This document shows positions 1 through 14,200 of a stretch of 64,000 nt of DNA, piece after piece. Below the pieces are notes generated by a model. The model had not been told where the DNA came from, made no database searches, and worked only from the letters and a program-made list of their open reading frames with translations. This DNA comes from Icerya purchasi. Its lineage: Eukaryota > Arthropoda > Insecta > Hemiptera > Monophlebidae. The position numbers and the translations under genes are program-made. Location: assembly GCA_039619475.1 (NCBI GenBank), contig CM077116.1, positions 25,927,191-25,991,190 on the forward strand, written 5' to 3'. Each line of letters begins with the position of its first letter. Position 1 is the stretch's first letter.

Positions 1-262
1 GACACGTAAGCTAACGTTTGTACGTTTGATACGTTTCGAGTAAAGATTCCGTCGATGAAAGTCATATTTCGCGTTGTCGAGATGTCCATCGAATTATTCA
101 GCTCACAACGGAACGTTTCACTCAGGAATTGACGGAATCGCAATCCCTCGTCCAAACGGAAATCGATATTGAAATCATCGCAGACTACGATCGGTAAATC
201 GTACAGGTTTATTTTATCGATAAGGAGAAACAGACCTTTCAGCTTGAAATTAGTCGTATCTA
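1..262 (-). pseudogene. Endonuclease/exonuclease/phosphatase (EEP) fragment, Helitron-type relic
   Basis: Read on the minus strand from about 262 to the window edge, one frame stays open for about 87 codons. It carries an EEP-nuclease signature: a DDFNIDF segment (family form GDFNxxF), then a helical stretch, then STTRNMTFIDGIFTRN, matching the usual TTR..IDxIFTR block. Known: this combination occurs in the endonuclease modules of arthropod Helitron-like elements and of non-LTR retrotransposons. Inference: it is the C-terminal part of such an element, running off the left edge. The G of the GDFN motif is changed to D, so it is probably dead. A related but distinct fragment lies at 11162-11400 on the plus strand, where the spacing of the motifs is the same. 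Confidence 0.6.
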
Positions 263-425
263 AGTAAAGAAATTAAATTTTCGTAACGTTTTTCTGTGAC
301 GCACGCTCCATTTCGTGACGCTTTTCGAGTTTATGTGCTAAAGTAAAGACATGAAATTTTCGTAACGCTTTTCTATCACGCTTCCATTCGTGACGTTTTT
401 CGAGTTTATGTGCCAAAGTAAAGAC
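263..425. repeat. Tandem duplication, two units of about 75-79 bp
   Basis: Units start at 263, 342 and (partial) 417, each opening with AGTAAAGA and holding the same order of motifs (TTTTCGTAACG, TTTCTNTNACGC, TTCGTGACG, TTTTCGAGTTTATGTGC). The two units differ by a few substitutions and a short indel. The array directly abuts the EEP relic on its left. Confidence 0.8.
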
Positions 426-3400
426 AAAAAGATGTCAAAAATAATAAATTATTTACCGATTTTTATATTTTGCTTTGATTTTTCACATGTATTTGAATAA
501 AGAAAAAAAAAAAAAAAATGATTGAATATTTGCGCACATATTCTATTTATTATAAGAATTCCGATGGGTTTTCTTCTAGCTTTTTCCACGTTTTTTACAT
601 ATTTTTATGGGCAGATTTTCAAAACTTATTTCACCGATTTTTTTGCAGCTGTAGTCCATCGCCAAATGTTTGCATTCAAATTTTCAATTTAGTGAGTGCA
701 TTGAATAATAATAATAATAAAAAAAAAAAAAAAAAAATTATATTTAACGAAGAAGTTTTTACTGTAAACTCATTTTTATGCCTTTATAAGAAAAAAAGGG
801 GAATAATTATACCAAGAATGGAAGTCCTAAAGTTGCATCAAATAAATTAGAAAAGTAAAATAAACAACTGTTACTACAATTGATAATCAGAAATAATATA
901 CAACAAAATAATTATATCAAAAATAAGATCTAGATTACATCAGAAAAAAAAAAAAAAATTAGTTTCACAATTGGAAAAACAATTCGTAATAAAATCTTAA
1001 AAACTATTATTTGTCTGGATGGTTTCTTCCTTCTTGACCTTGATTAGCAGGTATTTTTGAAGAGACAATATAAGTTTAATAAGATCCATTTTTCTATATA
1101 ACTGAGAAAAGCTTGAAATTACATTATAAAAGCGGAATTTTAAAAAAAGCGGGAAAAATTTCCTCTGTTTACTACTATTCTTGTAAAATTGTGAAAAATA
1201 AAATAATTTAGATCCAAGATAATTCTTTATACCGTCCGATGTATTGAATTTTTTGTAGACTGTATCATCTGGACCAAAAAATACAGATAACGTAAAAAGG
1301 TTAAAAGAAAGACACTACTGATTGTGTATGTCGCTTACATGAACAGTAAATTTTGACATTAATTTTATTTCACTACGATAAATAAGTATGTAAAAAAAAG
1401 ATAGTAAAAACCGTCGAAGAATGTAATTGTTCAGTTTAACTGCCGTTTAATTTAATCACATTTGTATAAGACTATGTCCGTAGCAGTTATGTTCAAATGA
1501 CAACAGTTTGTGAAAACCGAAAGTATGGTACTGGGAACAGTTTAGAGTTTGCACAGCTTGTATCAAAACGGTATCGCGCTATTTTCACCCATTTGGAAGA
1601 AGTGCGATTTCGAATAAGCCAACAGTACGTCAGAGTGAAGATATTTTTTATACAATAAGAAAAACAGATGAATTTCAAAACAAATAAGCCCGGAAGAAAT
1701 AAAGATATTAGTTCAGTTTTTATTTATTTTTATTTTTTATTTTCCTCGTACAAAGCGATTATTTCAAACTATTTTCGAACCTGATGGCACGACATTCAAG
1801 ATCCTAGTTCATTTCCGATTTGGTCAATTATCAGACGGAACAAGTTTTTTGAAGAAAAATGTTTAAACCGGGAAATGTGGTAATTGTTCATTTATATTCT
1901 GTTCATCACATCGTGAACATTTAATTAAAAATCAAACAACTTTCTTCCTTAAGGCAATTTGATCCAAGTAGTATGCATACAACATTTCTACAATTTATGC
2001 GGATATGAAAAGAAAAATAATTTTTCACCAGCACTTTTCTACATATAAAAGATAACAATAAGTATACGTAAACTGTTTACAGGTTTAAAAACTTGCGGTT
2101 GTCATCGTAACATACGAAAACTTGAGTTTCCTTTTTCGTTTCTTTCTCTTTCCTTCTTGATCTTGAAATGGTTGCTTTTATTTTCAAACAGTACAATCTC
2201 CGGTTGTAATGTTCATTTCAATTAGCGCCTTAATACTTTAAGAACTCACATTACGTATTTTTCGATAAAGAGAAAGTACAAATGTGTGCAGCTTGGACTT
2301 ACTGGTCCCAATATTTACCGCAGATAGTGACTCGGTGGTAAAATTTTATAGATTATTTCATTGATCGGTGAATGGAAAATCTGGGTCTTCTTTAGGAATT
2401 CTGAAATATTTCTAACCAAACATAGAGAACAACTACTAATAGCATTGAAAGTCGGCACAAAGTCTTCACGGATATCAATTTTCATATATATTAAACGATT
2501 GCTATTTAGCGAGAGAACTGAAAGAAAACGCTGAAGATATCGAAGGAAAAATAATAGGTTTTGAGTCAGTGTACAATGGGGCATAAAAGTACGAAAAAAT
2601 ATGCTAAAAAATACAGAGGGTATTTTAGAGAAATGTAAGTAAGAGTAAAACACGCATAACTGTTTACAAAAATATTATTCAATCATCCTCATATGAAAGG
2701 ATCAATAATGTCGTGTAGTATGTAATTTATTGAAGATAATTGGATGTATTAGTTTAGCGAAGCTTTGTAAAATATATTCATATATGTAATTGAATAAAAA
2801 ATAAAAATTTAAAAATACGATTGACAAACCTTTTTGCTGATGTAAACTGGAAACCATCAGTGTAATAAATCGTATTATCCAGTTTTAAGTTCTGAAAAAA
2901 GTGCGAGGGAAAGTTGAAATAACATTTTGTACAGGATGAAAAAGAAGAAGTGTTGAATAATATGGTGCGATTTAAGTATTTTATTAGCTGCAATATTTCA
3001 TATACCGGTATACAAATAAAACTATTTTTAAAACCGCTAAAAAAAAAAACGGGCAGCAAACTTCTTTTAAAATTTCTTTGCGAGTCTACTTTTCTATAGG
3101 TTATATAAGGACCAAGATAGTGAAAAATATTTTTCTTCTTTTTAACTGATTTATAAGAAGTACTCGAAATTTGTTTTTAAAAAAGGAAAAGAATATAAAA
3201 AACATTTTATAATTTTATGTTGTATTTTTTGCAATGTAATACCTGTCTAAATTACATCGTACGTTGGAATATTCGCCAGACCAAATTTGCGTACCCATTA
3301 AAGTCATCGTGAATAAGGCACCTTCCCCTTTTACTGAGTTATCGTAATTTGTCATAATATAAATGATTTTTTTTTTCTTCAATTTCTTTATATGAACGCA

Positions 3401-4382
3401 TAGAATTTGTACCGTTTATTGTTACGTGTCCACGGTTTTATTTCTAGTAATTATTTTTATTCATTTCCATTTTAATTGGTATAATTTTTGTAATAACATA
3501 GTAATGCATTGTTGGTTATTGTTTCGTTACCTGATGCAATGTTTAATGTTTTTTGGGGGTGGGGATGAGATTATCTTCTTCTTAATACTATCGATGGCCA
3601 AATATTGGTAATAAATACCGAATTTGCATAGAAAAATACTTTCCGTTAATAATTTATATAGTATTTATTTCTTAGGTTTTTAAACTGAACATTTTCAAAT
3701 TATCATAAATGTTTGCTGATTTCTGATTGATAAATTTTATACGGTCTTTGAAATTTAGCTATCGATCAATGAATTTACCCTAGTATTTAATATTATCCGT
3801 AAATTGTATATTATTTATAATTTGCAGCATTCTTTTAAATTAGTATTAAAAAAGGATAATTTGACTTCATCATGTACATGGTATAATCCGATCTTTAAGT
3901 GCTGCTTATAACATTAACAATATCTTTCATGTGGTTCTATTGAAACAGCTCACAAAATTATCACCGTGATTAAATGTGTCGAGTTCATTGTGTACTGATC
4001 TACTTTTTCGTATAAATACGAAGCATCTATATTCCACAAAATAGGTTTAATGGTTCATCTCTACGGCGCGCCACATTAGTCCCCATTTAACCTTATACGT
4101 ATACAATCATCCTTAATAATTACCAAGCGTTCTTAATAGATTAGCAGGTTTATGATTACGATCGGTATTTCGAGTTTCATCATTATGTTCATACATTTAT
4201 CCTAGTTCAAACTGTTGAAAGCGAACAGTTAACGCGGGGAAAACTTAATTGTTATAAGGCGGCATAGCTGCGAAGAATTTTACTATTCAGAAATCTGTTT
4301 CAGTTCGAAATGAGATCATAAACGGAGAAGAAAGAATTGAAATGTTTGTGTTTGATGGTAGTCGTATTATTTATATACTTAC
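426..4382. other. Non-coding AT-rich stretch left of TRUB2 exon 3
   Basis: No coding block, RNA gene or element terminus was recognised in about 4 kb. It holds many A/T homopolymers (for example at 501-518 and 719-737). Open frames here are short, low in complexity and lack family motifs. Since TRUB2 exon 3 ends with a donor at 4382, this is probably TRUB2 intron sequence. A weak possible coding relic in the plus direction at about 2500-2640 (ARELKENAEDIEGKIIGFE) could not be assigned. Confidence 0.5.
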
Positions 4383-4602
4383 TGAAACATTCGCTTTTGA
4401 TAAGTTGCTTGAATGGTTGCCAGTAATCTATCTAAAACATGTTGCTTAATGTATTCGTAATTTCCTACGTATTTAACTTTTCCATCGATGAATAGATTGT
4501 TTGTGCGTAATCCAAATCGACCGGATATTCGGTATGTTCGTATAAAATTGCGGCCATACAACTGTTTTACTGTCTCGGCTCCATCCTTCAACAATCCTAA
4601 GA
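4383..4602 (-). CDS. TRUB2: TRUB2 exon 3
   Basis: The acceptor TTTTTTATCTAG ends at 4603 and the donor GTAAGTAT begins at 4382. It encodes residues 106-178, with ILGLLKDGAETVKQLYGRNF, YRISGRFGLRTNN and LDRLLATIQATYQK, which align in order with the central TRUB2 core. The exon ends in phase 2, so at least one further exon must exist to the left. Confidence 0.85.
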
Positions 4603-5259
4603 CTAGATAAAAAATTTTAATTAGTAAACAAAATTTTCATTAATTTAAAAAAATTTCTCTATAAAAAAGTAAAATTTAATAAAGATTTTTTTTTTTTTTT
4701 AACATATAGACTTATTTAAATATATACCCTTTTAATGTATTCCACACACACGGTTAATGAATATTTACGAGAGCGAATTAAAATGAAAACTTGATTATTA
4801 CAGCAGACTGTAGTATACCCACATTATACTTAAAATTAGTAATAATATTGTTATGAATTGTGAGGCTACTCAACTTCTGCGGTCCCTGTTCGGCTCCCCA
4901 ATTTTCGAGAAGTCAATAATACGAATTACGAAGTATTCTTTATTACGGGAAGCCAATGAAACGAATTTTATTGCGTCTCTCTGTTCGGACTGCCAATGTT
5001 ATGAACTCTCTCTGTCCGATTACGGGCGCTAATGTTATAAATTCTTTCAATTTCTCGTTAAATCGTTTCTCGGCACGGATCAGTATCATTGATAACCGCA
5101 ACTCTTCATTAGAGAATTAGGTTTTTCTTTCATTTATTTGACTAGGTTTAAGTAATGATTAAAAAAAAAAAAATTTCGGAAAATAAATTTTTTAAATTTC
5201 TTCTGTACGTTGCGGAGACAGGCACTTCCTCTTCAAACGAATTCTAGCAGTGCCAACGT

Positions 5260-5299
<40 letters not shown>

Positions 5300-8200
5300 C
5301 CCGTGTCTCTTTATGTTTGTGCAGGATAAACTCGAAATTTACTTGACCGATTTTTATAAAATTTTGAAAGTACATGCAATTTAATCCAACTCTTAAGAGA
5401 TAGAATACTTTTTGTTTTAATTATTTACATAAATATTTGTTATATTAAATAATTTAATCAATCAATTAAAAAAAAAACAAATTTAATTGTTGGCTATTAT
5501 GTTTTAATTATTTACATAAATATTTGTTATATTAAATAAAACAAATTTTGACAATTTTATTATTTTTTGAGCACCAACTCTACTTTTCGTGGCGACTTTT
5601 GTGTATCGTGCGATGTTAATCGAAATGCAACCATGTTTATCGCTGGCGCATGGCGTTTTTATCGATGAATGATTAAATAAACGTTTTCTCGCTGTTGTTT
5701 ACAAAAAAGTTCGCGTTATTACGGAGTTGTTTTTTTAAAAAAAAAAAAAATATTGTACGGTATTTAATTTATTTATATTTCAGTGTATTTAATAAACGTC
5801 TTTCCTTGATAAAAGTTTACACTCCATTATAAACTTAAAAAAAAAAAAAATTTATTTTAATATTTCCACAACAATATTGTAGCAGTGATACAATTCTCTG
5901 ACATTGTTAGGCATCTAAGTTGCTTTATATTTCAGTATAAGATAATGCCGCGGAGACAATCGAACCTCAACAATGTGCGTAGCAGAAATGCACGGCGTAT
6001 GCGTGTTATGAGAGCTACTGAATCGGAAGAAGAAATTGCAAGAATAAACGCATGTTGCCTGCTGCTCACGTGTGGGAACACCATCAAGTCTATTCGTGTT
6101 AGCAAAAGACAGGTTGACCAAGAACATTGTGCACAAATTAGTGCTTAGATAATTTTCAATTTTATAAAATAATATAACTAATAGTTCGAAACCAATGTTA
6201 TCTGTCTCATTTATAACATTTAATTTTTATGTAACTAATTTATTTAATATATTGTGTAAATAAGTCATTGATTACAGATTAAAGTTAAAGATTAGATAAA
6301 TAAAATGTAAATTCAATAAGTGTATATTAGTTGGATAATTTCATTCTCTACATATGATTCAAAATCGGCTAAATAATTTCAGGTTTATTAGTAAAAATTA
6401 ATTTGGTTGCATCAAAATAATAAGTAAAAAATTTATTTAATCTGTTATAACTACTAAGTCACAGCAACGCGTGGCTGGGTCAGCTAGTATGTATATATAT
6501 ATACACTTTTGTTCCTTAAAAATAGTATTCTTTATGAATAAAATAAAAAAGAAAATGTCAAATTGCCAGGACTAGATATTGTTAAATTTACCAAAAGAAC
6601 ACGGCATACAGCTTAAATAATGGGCGAAACGCGGTAACTTTTTTAGCGACTGGACAAAAAACAATGTGTGTAACATTAAACGGCGATAAGATTAAAATGC
6701 AGCATTCGATTTCGATCGAATTCGAATGACAGACTAGCCTTTTCTTAACAATGTGTTAATAACGGTCATCCGCGACTTGAGCAATAACTGTACCGCAATA
6801 TTATCTACCAATTATACCGCGATAGAACAATTATAAGAATTCTCTGTATCGTTTTATTACGTGTTACTCGACACACGGTAGTTGTTACCTGTGCGGTACC
6901 TGTACTACCATAGCTAACAGGCAGTTCTGTGAGCCGAACATAGCGCGACTTTTCCGGAGTGCATTGAACTATACGGTCATGATAAAATTTAATACCGATA
7001 CTCGGTACGTGTACATTAATTCCTTCTACGAATGAGCTGAGAGAAAGCGTCAAATATATAATTACACGTACCCCCCCCCCAAACCCACGCCAGGTTTGTC
7101 TTAATATACAGCTTAAATTTATAAAAAGTAAAGTAAGTCCCATATATCATCGATAGTGTTATGGATTGTGAAGTTAAGGTTCACAATGTACTAAGCTCAA
7201 CGGTACTACTGAGAGTAGGGTGGCCAGTTCCTTTCTCTCGGCAAAATTTATAAGCACATATGAAATAAAACAAAAAAATTGTATGTTAACCATTGCCAAA
7301 TGTCATCCTTCACAAGAACATCTGGAAAATTTTAAAAATGCCAGAGCAAAATGCAAACACACTATTTGCGAAGCAAAAGAACAGTGTCGTGGATTAAATT
7401 TACTTCTGCTTTCAACTCCAAGACTCCCCTATTAAATGAAGCCCGGAATAAAGTAAGAAATGATCTCAAACAAACAAAATTTCACTTCAATTACAGCAAT
7501 CAAATAAATTTGAACGTTTTCTTGCAAACATAAGACATCGCAAATCAAATAATAAATCACTTTCACCAAATGTTCTCCACAGACAACTATATACAACTGC
7601 TTTCATAAATATAAAGTGTCACGTCGAATAAGGATTAAACAGCAGCATGGATGAACCTGTTCAAGATTTCAACCTACCTCTCACATATGATGAACTCGCC
7701 CTAAAACATGAAATCTTCAGCCGCTGGTCCAGACGACATTCATGTAGACACGATCAAAAAACTAGATTAAGCATCTTTACAAACAATTATCGAGTTCTTC
7801 AACATTATATGAGACTCTAAAAAAATACCAGACGGTTGAAAAAACACTCATAAACCCGGAAAAGACCCACTATTACCAGTTAGTTATCGATTTTTCGCTA
7901 ACCAACACATTATGTAAAGTTCCGGAAAAAATAATTAACACTAGACTAAAGTGGTTATTAGAACGAAAAAAAAAAAAAGTTCTTGGATCCGATACAACAT
8001 GGGTTTTGCTCTCGTAGAAGCACCGTTGATCATCTGGTCAGACAACGACAGCAAATATGTGACGGGTTTGTAACAACCCAGTTCACTATGCTTATAAACT
8101 TCAACCTTGAAGAAAACCTTTGATCGAATATGGTGACATAAAATTATGAAAACAATCGTAAAATGGAACATGTTCGAATGCATAAAAGACTTTCTATCAA

Positions 8201-11200
8201 ATAGAAAATTTCAAGTCCGCATTCAAGATACCCTATCCTCCCCAAAAATTCAAGAAAATGGTACGTCATAGGGTTCCGTAATCAGCCCAACTTCATTCAT
8301 AATTGGTATTTCGGTATAGCTGAAATCATCGAACCTCCCGTCCAATACGAATTATTTGCTGACGACACTTAGTCACTTATGCGACTTTACCTAATTTAGG
8401 CATTCTAAATAATACCTTACAATCAACGACAAACTGCACAGTTTGACTTCACCAAACGGACTTTCACTTTTAGCGAATAAAAACAAAAGCGATTACGTTC
8501 AGTAATAGACGAAAGTGCCCCTAAAACTGCAACATTAAAAATTTTAGGAATGAACTTTGATTGTAAACTATTGTTTAAGGAGCATATTGATTACCTGACC
8601 AATAAACTGTCAAAAATTCCGAAATATTTTAAAAATGACAGCACATACTAAGTGAAGAGGAAATAGAAAATCTTTGAAAAACCTCTACTCTGTATTGACA
8701 CTATCAAAGTATATAAGAGCGCAAAAGATAACCTTCTCAAAAAATTAAACATCGTCCAAATTCCGCTCTGTGACTTATTTCCATTGTATTTGATACAAGC
8801 CTGATTTCTAGTCTCTACACCGAGACGAACGTTTTACTCTTAAAGCATAGAAGAACACTCCTATCCTTAAAATACTATGCAAAACTATCATCAGATTCAA
8901 CCAATCCTACGCATGAAAGAACCATTTCACTAAATTTTACTCATCTGTATGAAAATAATTCCAAAGTACCGAAACCATTGGGAATACGAAACAAAAGTAT
9001 AATAAAACACCTAAACCACGAGTACAATTCATCGGACACCTTAAACCATACAACAGAAAACTGCCCCCATGGCGCATACGTATTCAGAATGCTATTAGAA
9101 ACATAAACAATTCCACATGGATAGAACTTTGATGAAAGAACTCAAAAAAAAAAAAAATGATTCACTCAATTTGGCATCAACTTTCCCAGTTAAATTATAC
9201 CGCATCAAAACGACAATATCAGACTGTAAAACAAGCTACTGGAAAAACAGAAAAGATGAAAAAATCCTTTCAAGGCTAAGAATAGGTTACTGCAGCTTCA
9301 CCCACAGATGTACATTTTTGATAAAGAGCCAGCGTCACTTTGCAATTTGACGCCCAAAGTACAGTCTATCACATCGAAGAAAAACCGCTTACAGAAATCC
9401 TATCAGACCACAAGGAAAACTATCAAATATATAACAATTTTTAAAAATTTCCAATAAATATCATTTAATTTAAGTATTACGTTTTTAAATTTGTAAAAAT
9501 TTGTAAATGAAATTTTAATGATATATTTAATCACACATGACTGTCGAGCGACAAAAAATAAACAAATTTAAAAAACAAACTAATTCAGAAAAATAGAACT
9601 GTCACGGTCATTAGCTGGAAACAAAATACTGCTTGCTTGTATTAAGGGGGAAAAAATAAAAAAAACACGAAACTTTTATAACATTTTACATAATGTAAGA
9701 TAACAAATTGTTTCCGATGGTCCGAAAGATTCATTTGCGTGGTACGGAGAATTTCTGCCCTAAAATATCTTAAACATAATTAAATTTGATCTTTTTTAAC
9801 ATACATCACCGATGTCATACTAGTAGTAGACATGAATATTTATTACTTATTGTGAAAATCGACCGGTTATTACAAAAAAAAAAAATGTCGTTTAGCGGAA
9901 AAATTTGAGGTAAATAATAAATGAAGAATGTAGTTTTCTCGTCACCACTATAAAAAATGTTTGATTAAATCAAGTGAAATATATTAAAAAACGCTTATCA
10001 TTTTTCGCTTCATGATTGTTTTCTTATCGAAAATATCTTTTGGCTATTTTTACTTTTTCCCTCGGTTTTAGGACAAAATTCCTGACGCATTCCCGCTTTT
10101 TTCCTCGGTTTCCCCGGTTAGGTAGCCACTCTGATTATTGTTTTCCCTACCGTGTTGAATAAGTAATGATGGCTCGAAAAAGTGTAAAGTCGAATCAATG
10201 CGCGAATTGCGCAAACGTAAACGAAAAGAAAGCACATTTCTGGAATTTGTGTCGATATTCCTTTACGTCTCACATAACTGTTGAAGAAAAGACGCTGTTT
10301 TTTTATGTACCAAAATCAGTAAAGAAGTCTGTGCCAGTAAGTAAAATCGATCAGTCCATATCGTACATTAAATACAGATGATTGTAAACGGAAGCCGAAA
10401 GAAACGTCAAATGAAGTATCGCGTAAAATTGAAATGGCAGAATACAAAAGGAAAGTTACTTAATAGGAATCGACGGAATTTTGCAGAACCAGTCCCACTC
10501 GAACCAGAGCGTTTCGTCTCTGAATAGGACCGAAACGTATCTCTAGAATTTTTGCGCGATCCCTATTAATCGATTTTTCTTTTGCTTCTTCCATTTCGAT
10601 TTTACGCGATACTTCTTTTGACGGTCTCTTTCTGCTTCATGCTTAGAATCATCTGTACTCGGCGTACCGTAACATTTTCATTGGGCACAGATTTCTTACT
10701 GACTTTCGTACGTAGAATAGCGGTGTACTTTTCTTTATCGGTTATGTGAGACGAGAATCGCGTACAAATTGCAGGAATGAATTTCAGTCCGGTGTGGAGA
10801 CGAATTGCCATCAGATGAGCCTAAGATCAAGAACGGTGATGGCACCGAAAGAAGAAGAAGAAGAATTGGAGACGAATAGTTTTAGTATAGAGGCCGCGCT
10901 GGTTCTCTTCTTGAGCTATTTTCCTTTTACGTTCTTCCATTTCGATTTTATCTTTTTGGTGATACTTCTTTTAACGTTCTTTGTCGGCTTTACGCTTAAG
11001 AGCATCTGTATCGATAACGTTTTGACTGATCGTCTGTACTTACCGACACAGATTTTTTTACTGACTTCCTCTTCAAAAAATATTAGACATTTGAGATTTC
11101 TTCCATCTGAATTTAATTGCGTATAGTCCGAAAGCTAAAGCATTTGATGCAATGAAGAGAAATGAATTGCACTCTCATTACACTTGGCAGTGATTTAAAT

Positions 11201-14200
11201 GTTAATTTTAATTCGGCTCAAGATTCCGAATTTCTACAGTTCATGCGTAAAATGTGGAATTTAGAACTCAGAAAAGATCCGATAATTACGACTACTCGCA
11301 ATTCCAACTGCATCGACGCAATCTTTAGTCATCACATCGACCGACTGAAAACTTGTCAATACATATAGTACTTTGGTTATCACTGTCTACTAATTTCTGT
11401 TACCTCTGTAAATGATCCCATTTCTGTACAATAAACTTATTATTTAACGTATATATTCATTAATTTTTAAAAATGAAATATTTTTCGGGTGGTATGTAAA
11501 TCGAGTACCGATTTCCAATCATGAAAAAGGTTCAAATAAAATCAAACGCTACATGAATAGTCGTATTACACTTTACGCACCATCCGAAAGACACATCCAT
11601 GTTGCAATGTATTTCTGTACAAAAGATACGCAGACACTGGGTTACATTTTTTTGTACAAAATTTACACTTTTTTTCTTTATATATAGGATTCGATGATTA
11701 GGTTATTACCCATAACAAGGTTGCTCATTTAAAATCGGTGCATGGGATTTTTCAGATTACATCTGCGCTAATTTCTTCTGTTTCGAAGAATTTGTATTCT
11801 GAATTTAATCAAATAATAAAATAAATTTAAAGCACGCGTTTCGGTGAATGTATAATTTACATTACAAAGCACTTACTACATACTCCGGAAGTTTTGTCTC
11901 CAAGGACAATTGGCCATTTTACCCCTATTGAGGAGTACCTTGGGCCAGTCATAAGTGTATGATCGGCAAAGCTTGGTCGTATTTCGACGGTCAGAGGTTT
12001 TGTTGTATCTCCCGATATCGAAACATACGGTTTCACTTCAGGATGATCCAATTCTTCTAATTCTAATTTGATGTACGAAAGAAAAACATTAGAACTAATA
12101 TAAATCCTAAGTTGTAAACTAACATTTTTAATAATACTTTAATTTCGAGTTATACTAAACCGACTTTTAAATTAATGATTTAATTTCTTATTATTTCATT
12201 TTTTTATTTCTAATTAACTTATTTAATTATTTAAAACTATTATCATTTTTTTATAATAACTTATGTTTTTTCTTTTTCTTTTTTTTTTTATGTTTAATGT
12301 ATTGTAATTTTTGTTGATACAGAATTTCATCAGCAATTCTAACTTTCTCTTATACCATCTTTTTAATGAGACTTGTTATAAAGTATACAGAACACTTTAT
12401 GTTTCAAAACTGCTACAATTAATATTTTGTAGGTTTCGGTAAAATTCGGGAATCAGTTAATCAGTTTATATTATTATTTTATTAACCGTAACATTTGATA
12501 CGATATAGGTTATAGCTTTGTTAATTCGAAGGCTGAACAATAAACGAGAATAATAAGAAAAGAAATTGTAAACGATAAGAAAATTCGCATTAATTCAATA
12601 CGTTAATTAACAAATCGGCTATTAGTTTTTATGTAAACAAATATGGTCAAATAGTTTTCAGCATGTACTTAAATCTAATGCTAAAAGTTAAATTTAAATC
12701 GTTAAGAATACGACTAAATGTTGGGACAATTAAAGAATACTAATTAATTACGCAACTGACTAGTACAATTTAACTAAATCTAATCTGGGGAAACGATTAT
12801 GCTTACAAATATTAGGTCAAAGCGATTCAAACAAGACCATTAAAATAGTCTGGGACACAGTTGCTACAACTATATTCCTATGTCAAGTATATATAAAAGG
12901 AGATCAAAAAAAGCATTTTTGTAAGAAAAGTATTTATATTCTTTTAATTCTGTATTTTGTTATAAGAATTAATAATTTACTTAAATACGATTGTTCCCTT
13001 AATTGTACGAATATACAAGAATAAGTAAACCTAATGAAACGATAGTTTTTTATGTGCAGCAGTGAGATTCGAATCAGGTTCCACCTGAACGAAATACCAA
13101 TGCCTAACTAACTATGTCAGGATTGCTGCCTTGAATTTTAACTTCACAACATGGGACTCGCTTTATATAATCATTTTTAACAATTTTATTAGCATGTATT
13201 ATTAACCGTACTTTGAAAATTCTACAAATTCTTAAAAATATCAGTGCATATAAAAAACTTTTAGTTCAAATATAAAACGTTTAAAACATATACGATAGTT
13301 TCCTTTATAAATTTAAAAATTCAACAAAAAACAGATAGTCTAAGGTGAAAAATTGGTCTATTATTACATTCGCCATGATAAAAATGATATCCGCAGTTAT
13401 TTCGAAGTTGTTAAGATAGTGTTACATCGATCACGAAACAAATAGAGGAATTGTATTTTATGCAAAAAATGTGAACTAAAAAAATCGCTTAAGCAAATCT
13501 GGTATTTCATTAAGCAGATTAATAGACAACTACAATTACCTGTTTAAAACCACATACATAACCGTACTTATAAGGAATGTATAAATTTACTGTTTTTTAT
13601 TTTGTTTAATATGCAGCTCAACAGTCTTAACTTGAGATTTGCAAAAGTTTGAAAAAAACTCTTTTATCATCATAAATTTTAAATTTATATGAAATTATAT
13701 CAATAAATGAACTATAATGCATATATATATGTATTCAAATTCGAGCTAATTGATTAATAACTTAAAAGACGATTCTTAATATATATTTTTTATGTTTTTA
13801 GAAAACTTAAATTTAAATTATTTAATATTTGAGGGGCTGTATGAAAATACTGATACGAAGGGTCCACATTGTGAAATAAGTTAATAACCGCTAATGCAGA
13901 TTATTTGTACATGCTTAATATTAAAATTTTTTTTTTTTTTTATCAATAATAAAACAGTATTAAAAATGAAGTACATCGGTTACAGGTAAAGATTTACTTA
14001 ATCAAATTATAACACATTGGTGTATATATTTTTTCGATTTAGTATAAAAATGAATACAGGTATGCCATTAGAAAACTGTTATAATTGATTTTTTTTGATC
14101 TTCTTTAGCTTAGAAATAATGAAAGAAGTGAAACATGACAAAATATCATACTTATTACCTGTAATTAAATTATTCGTCAGGGTATATCTCATTGCATTCA

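Noticed and set aside
518..850. 110-codon plus-strand open frame
   Set aside because: Low-complexity (poly-Asn/Lys from homopolymer A/T), no motif, no exon-like composition.
2315..3059. Further TRUB2 exons in the minus-strand frames at 2315-2653 and 2778-3059
   Set aside because: No TRUB2-like residues could be aligned and no phase-compatible acceptor/donor pair was convincing.
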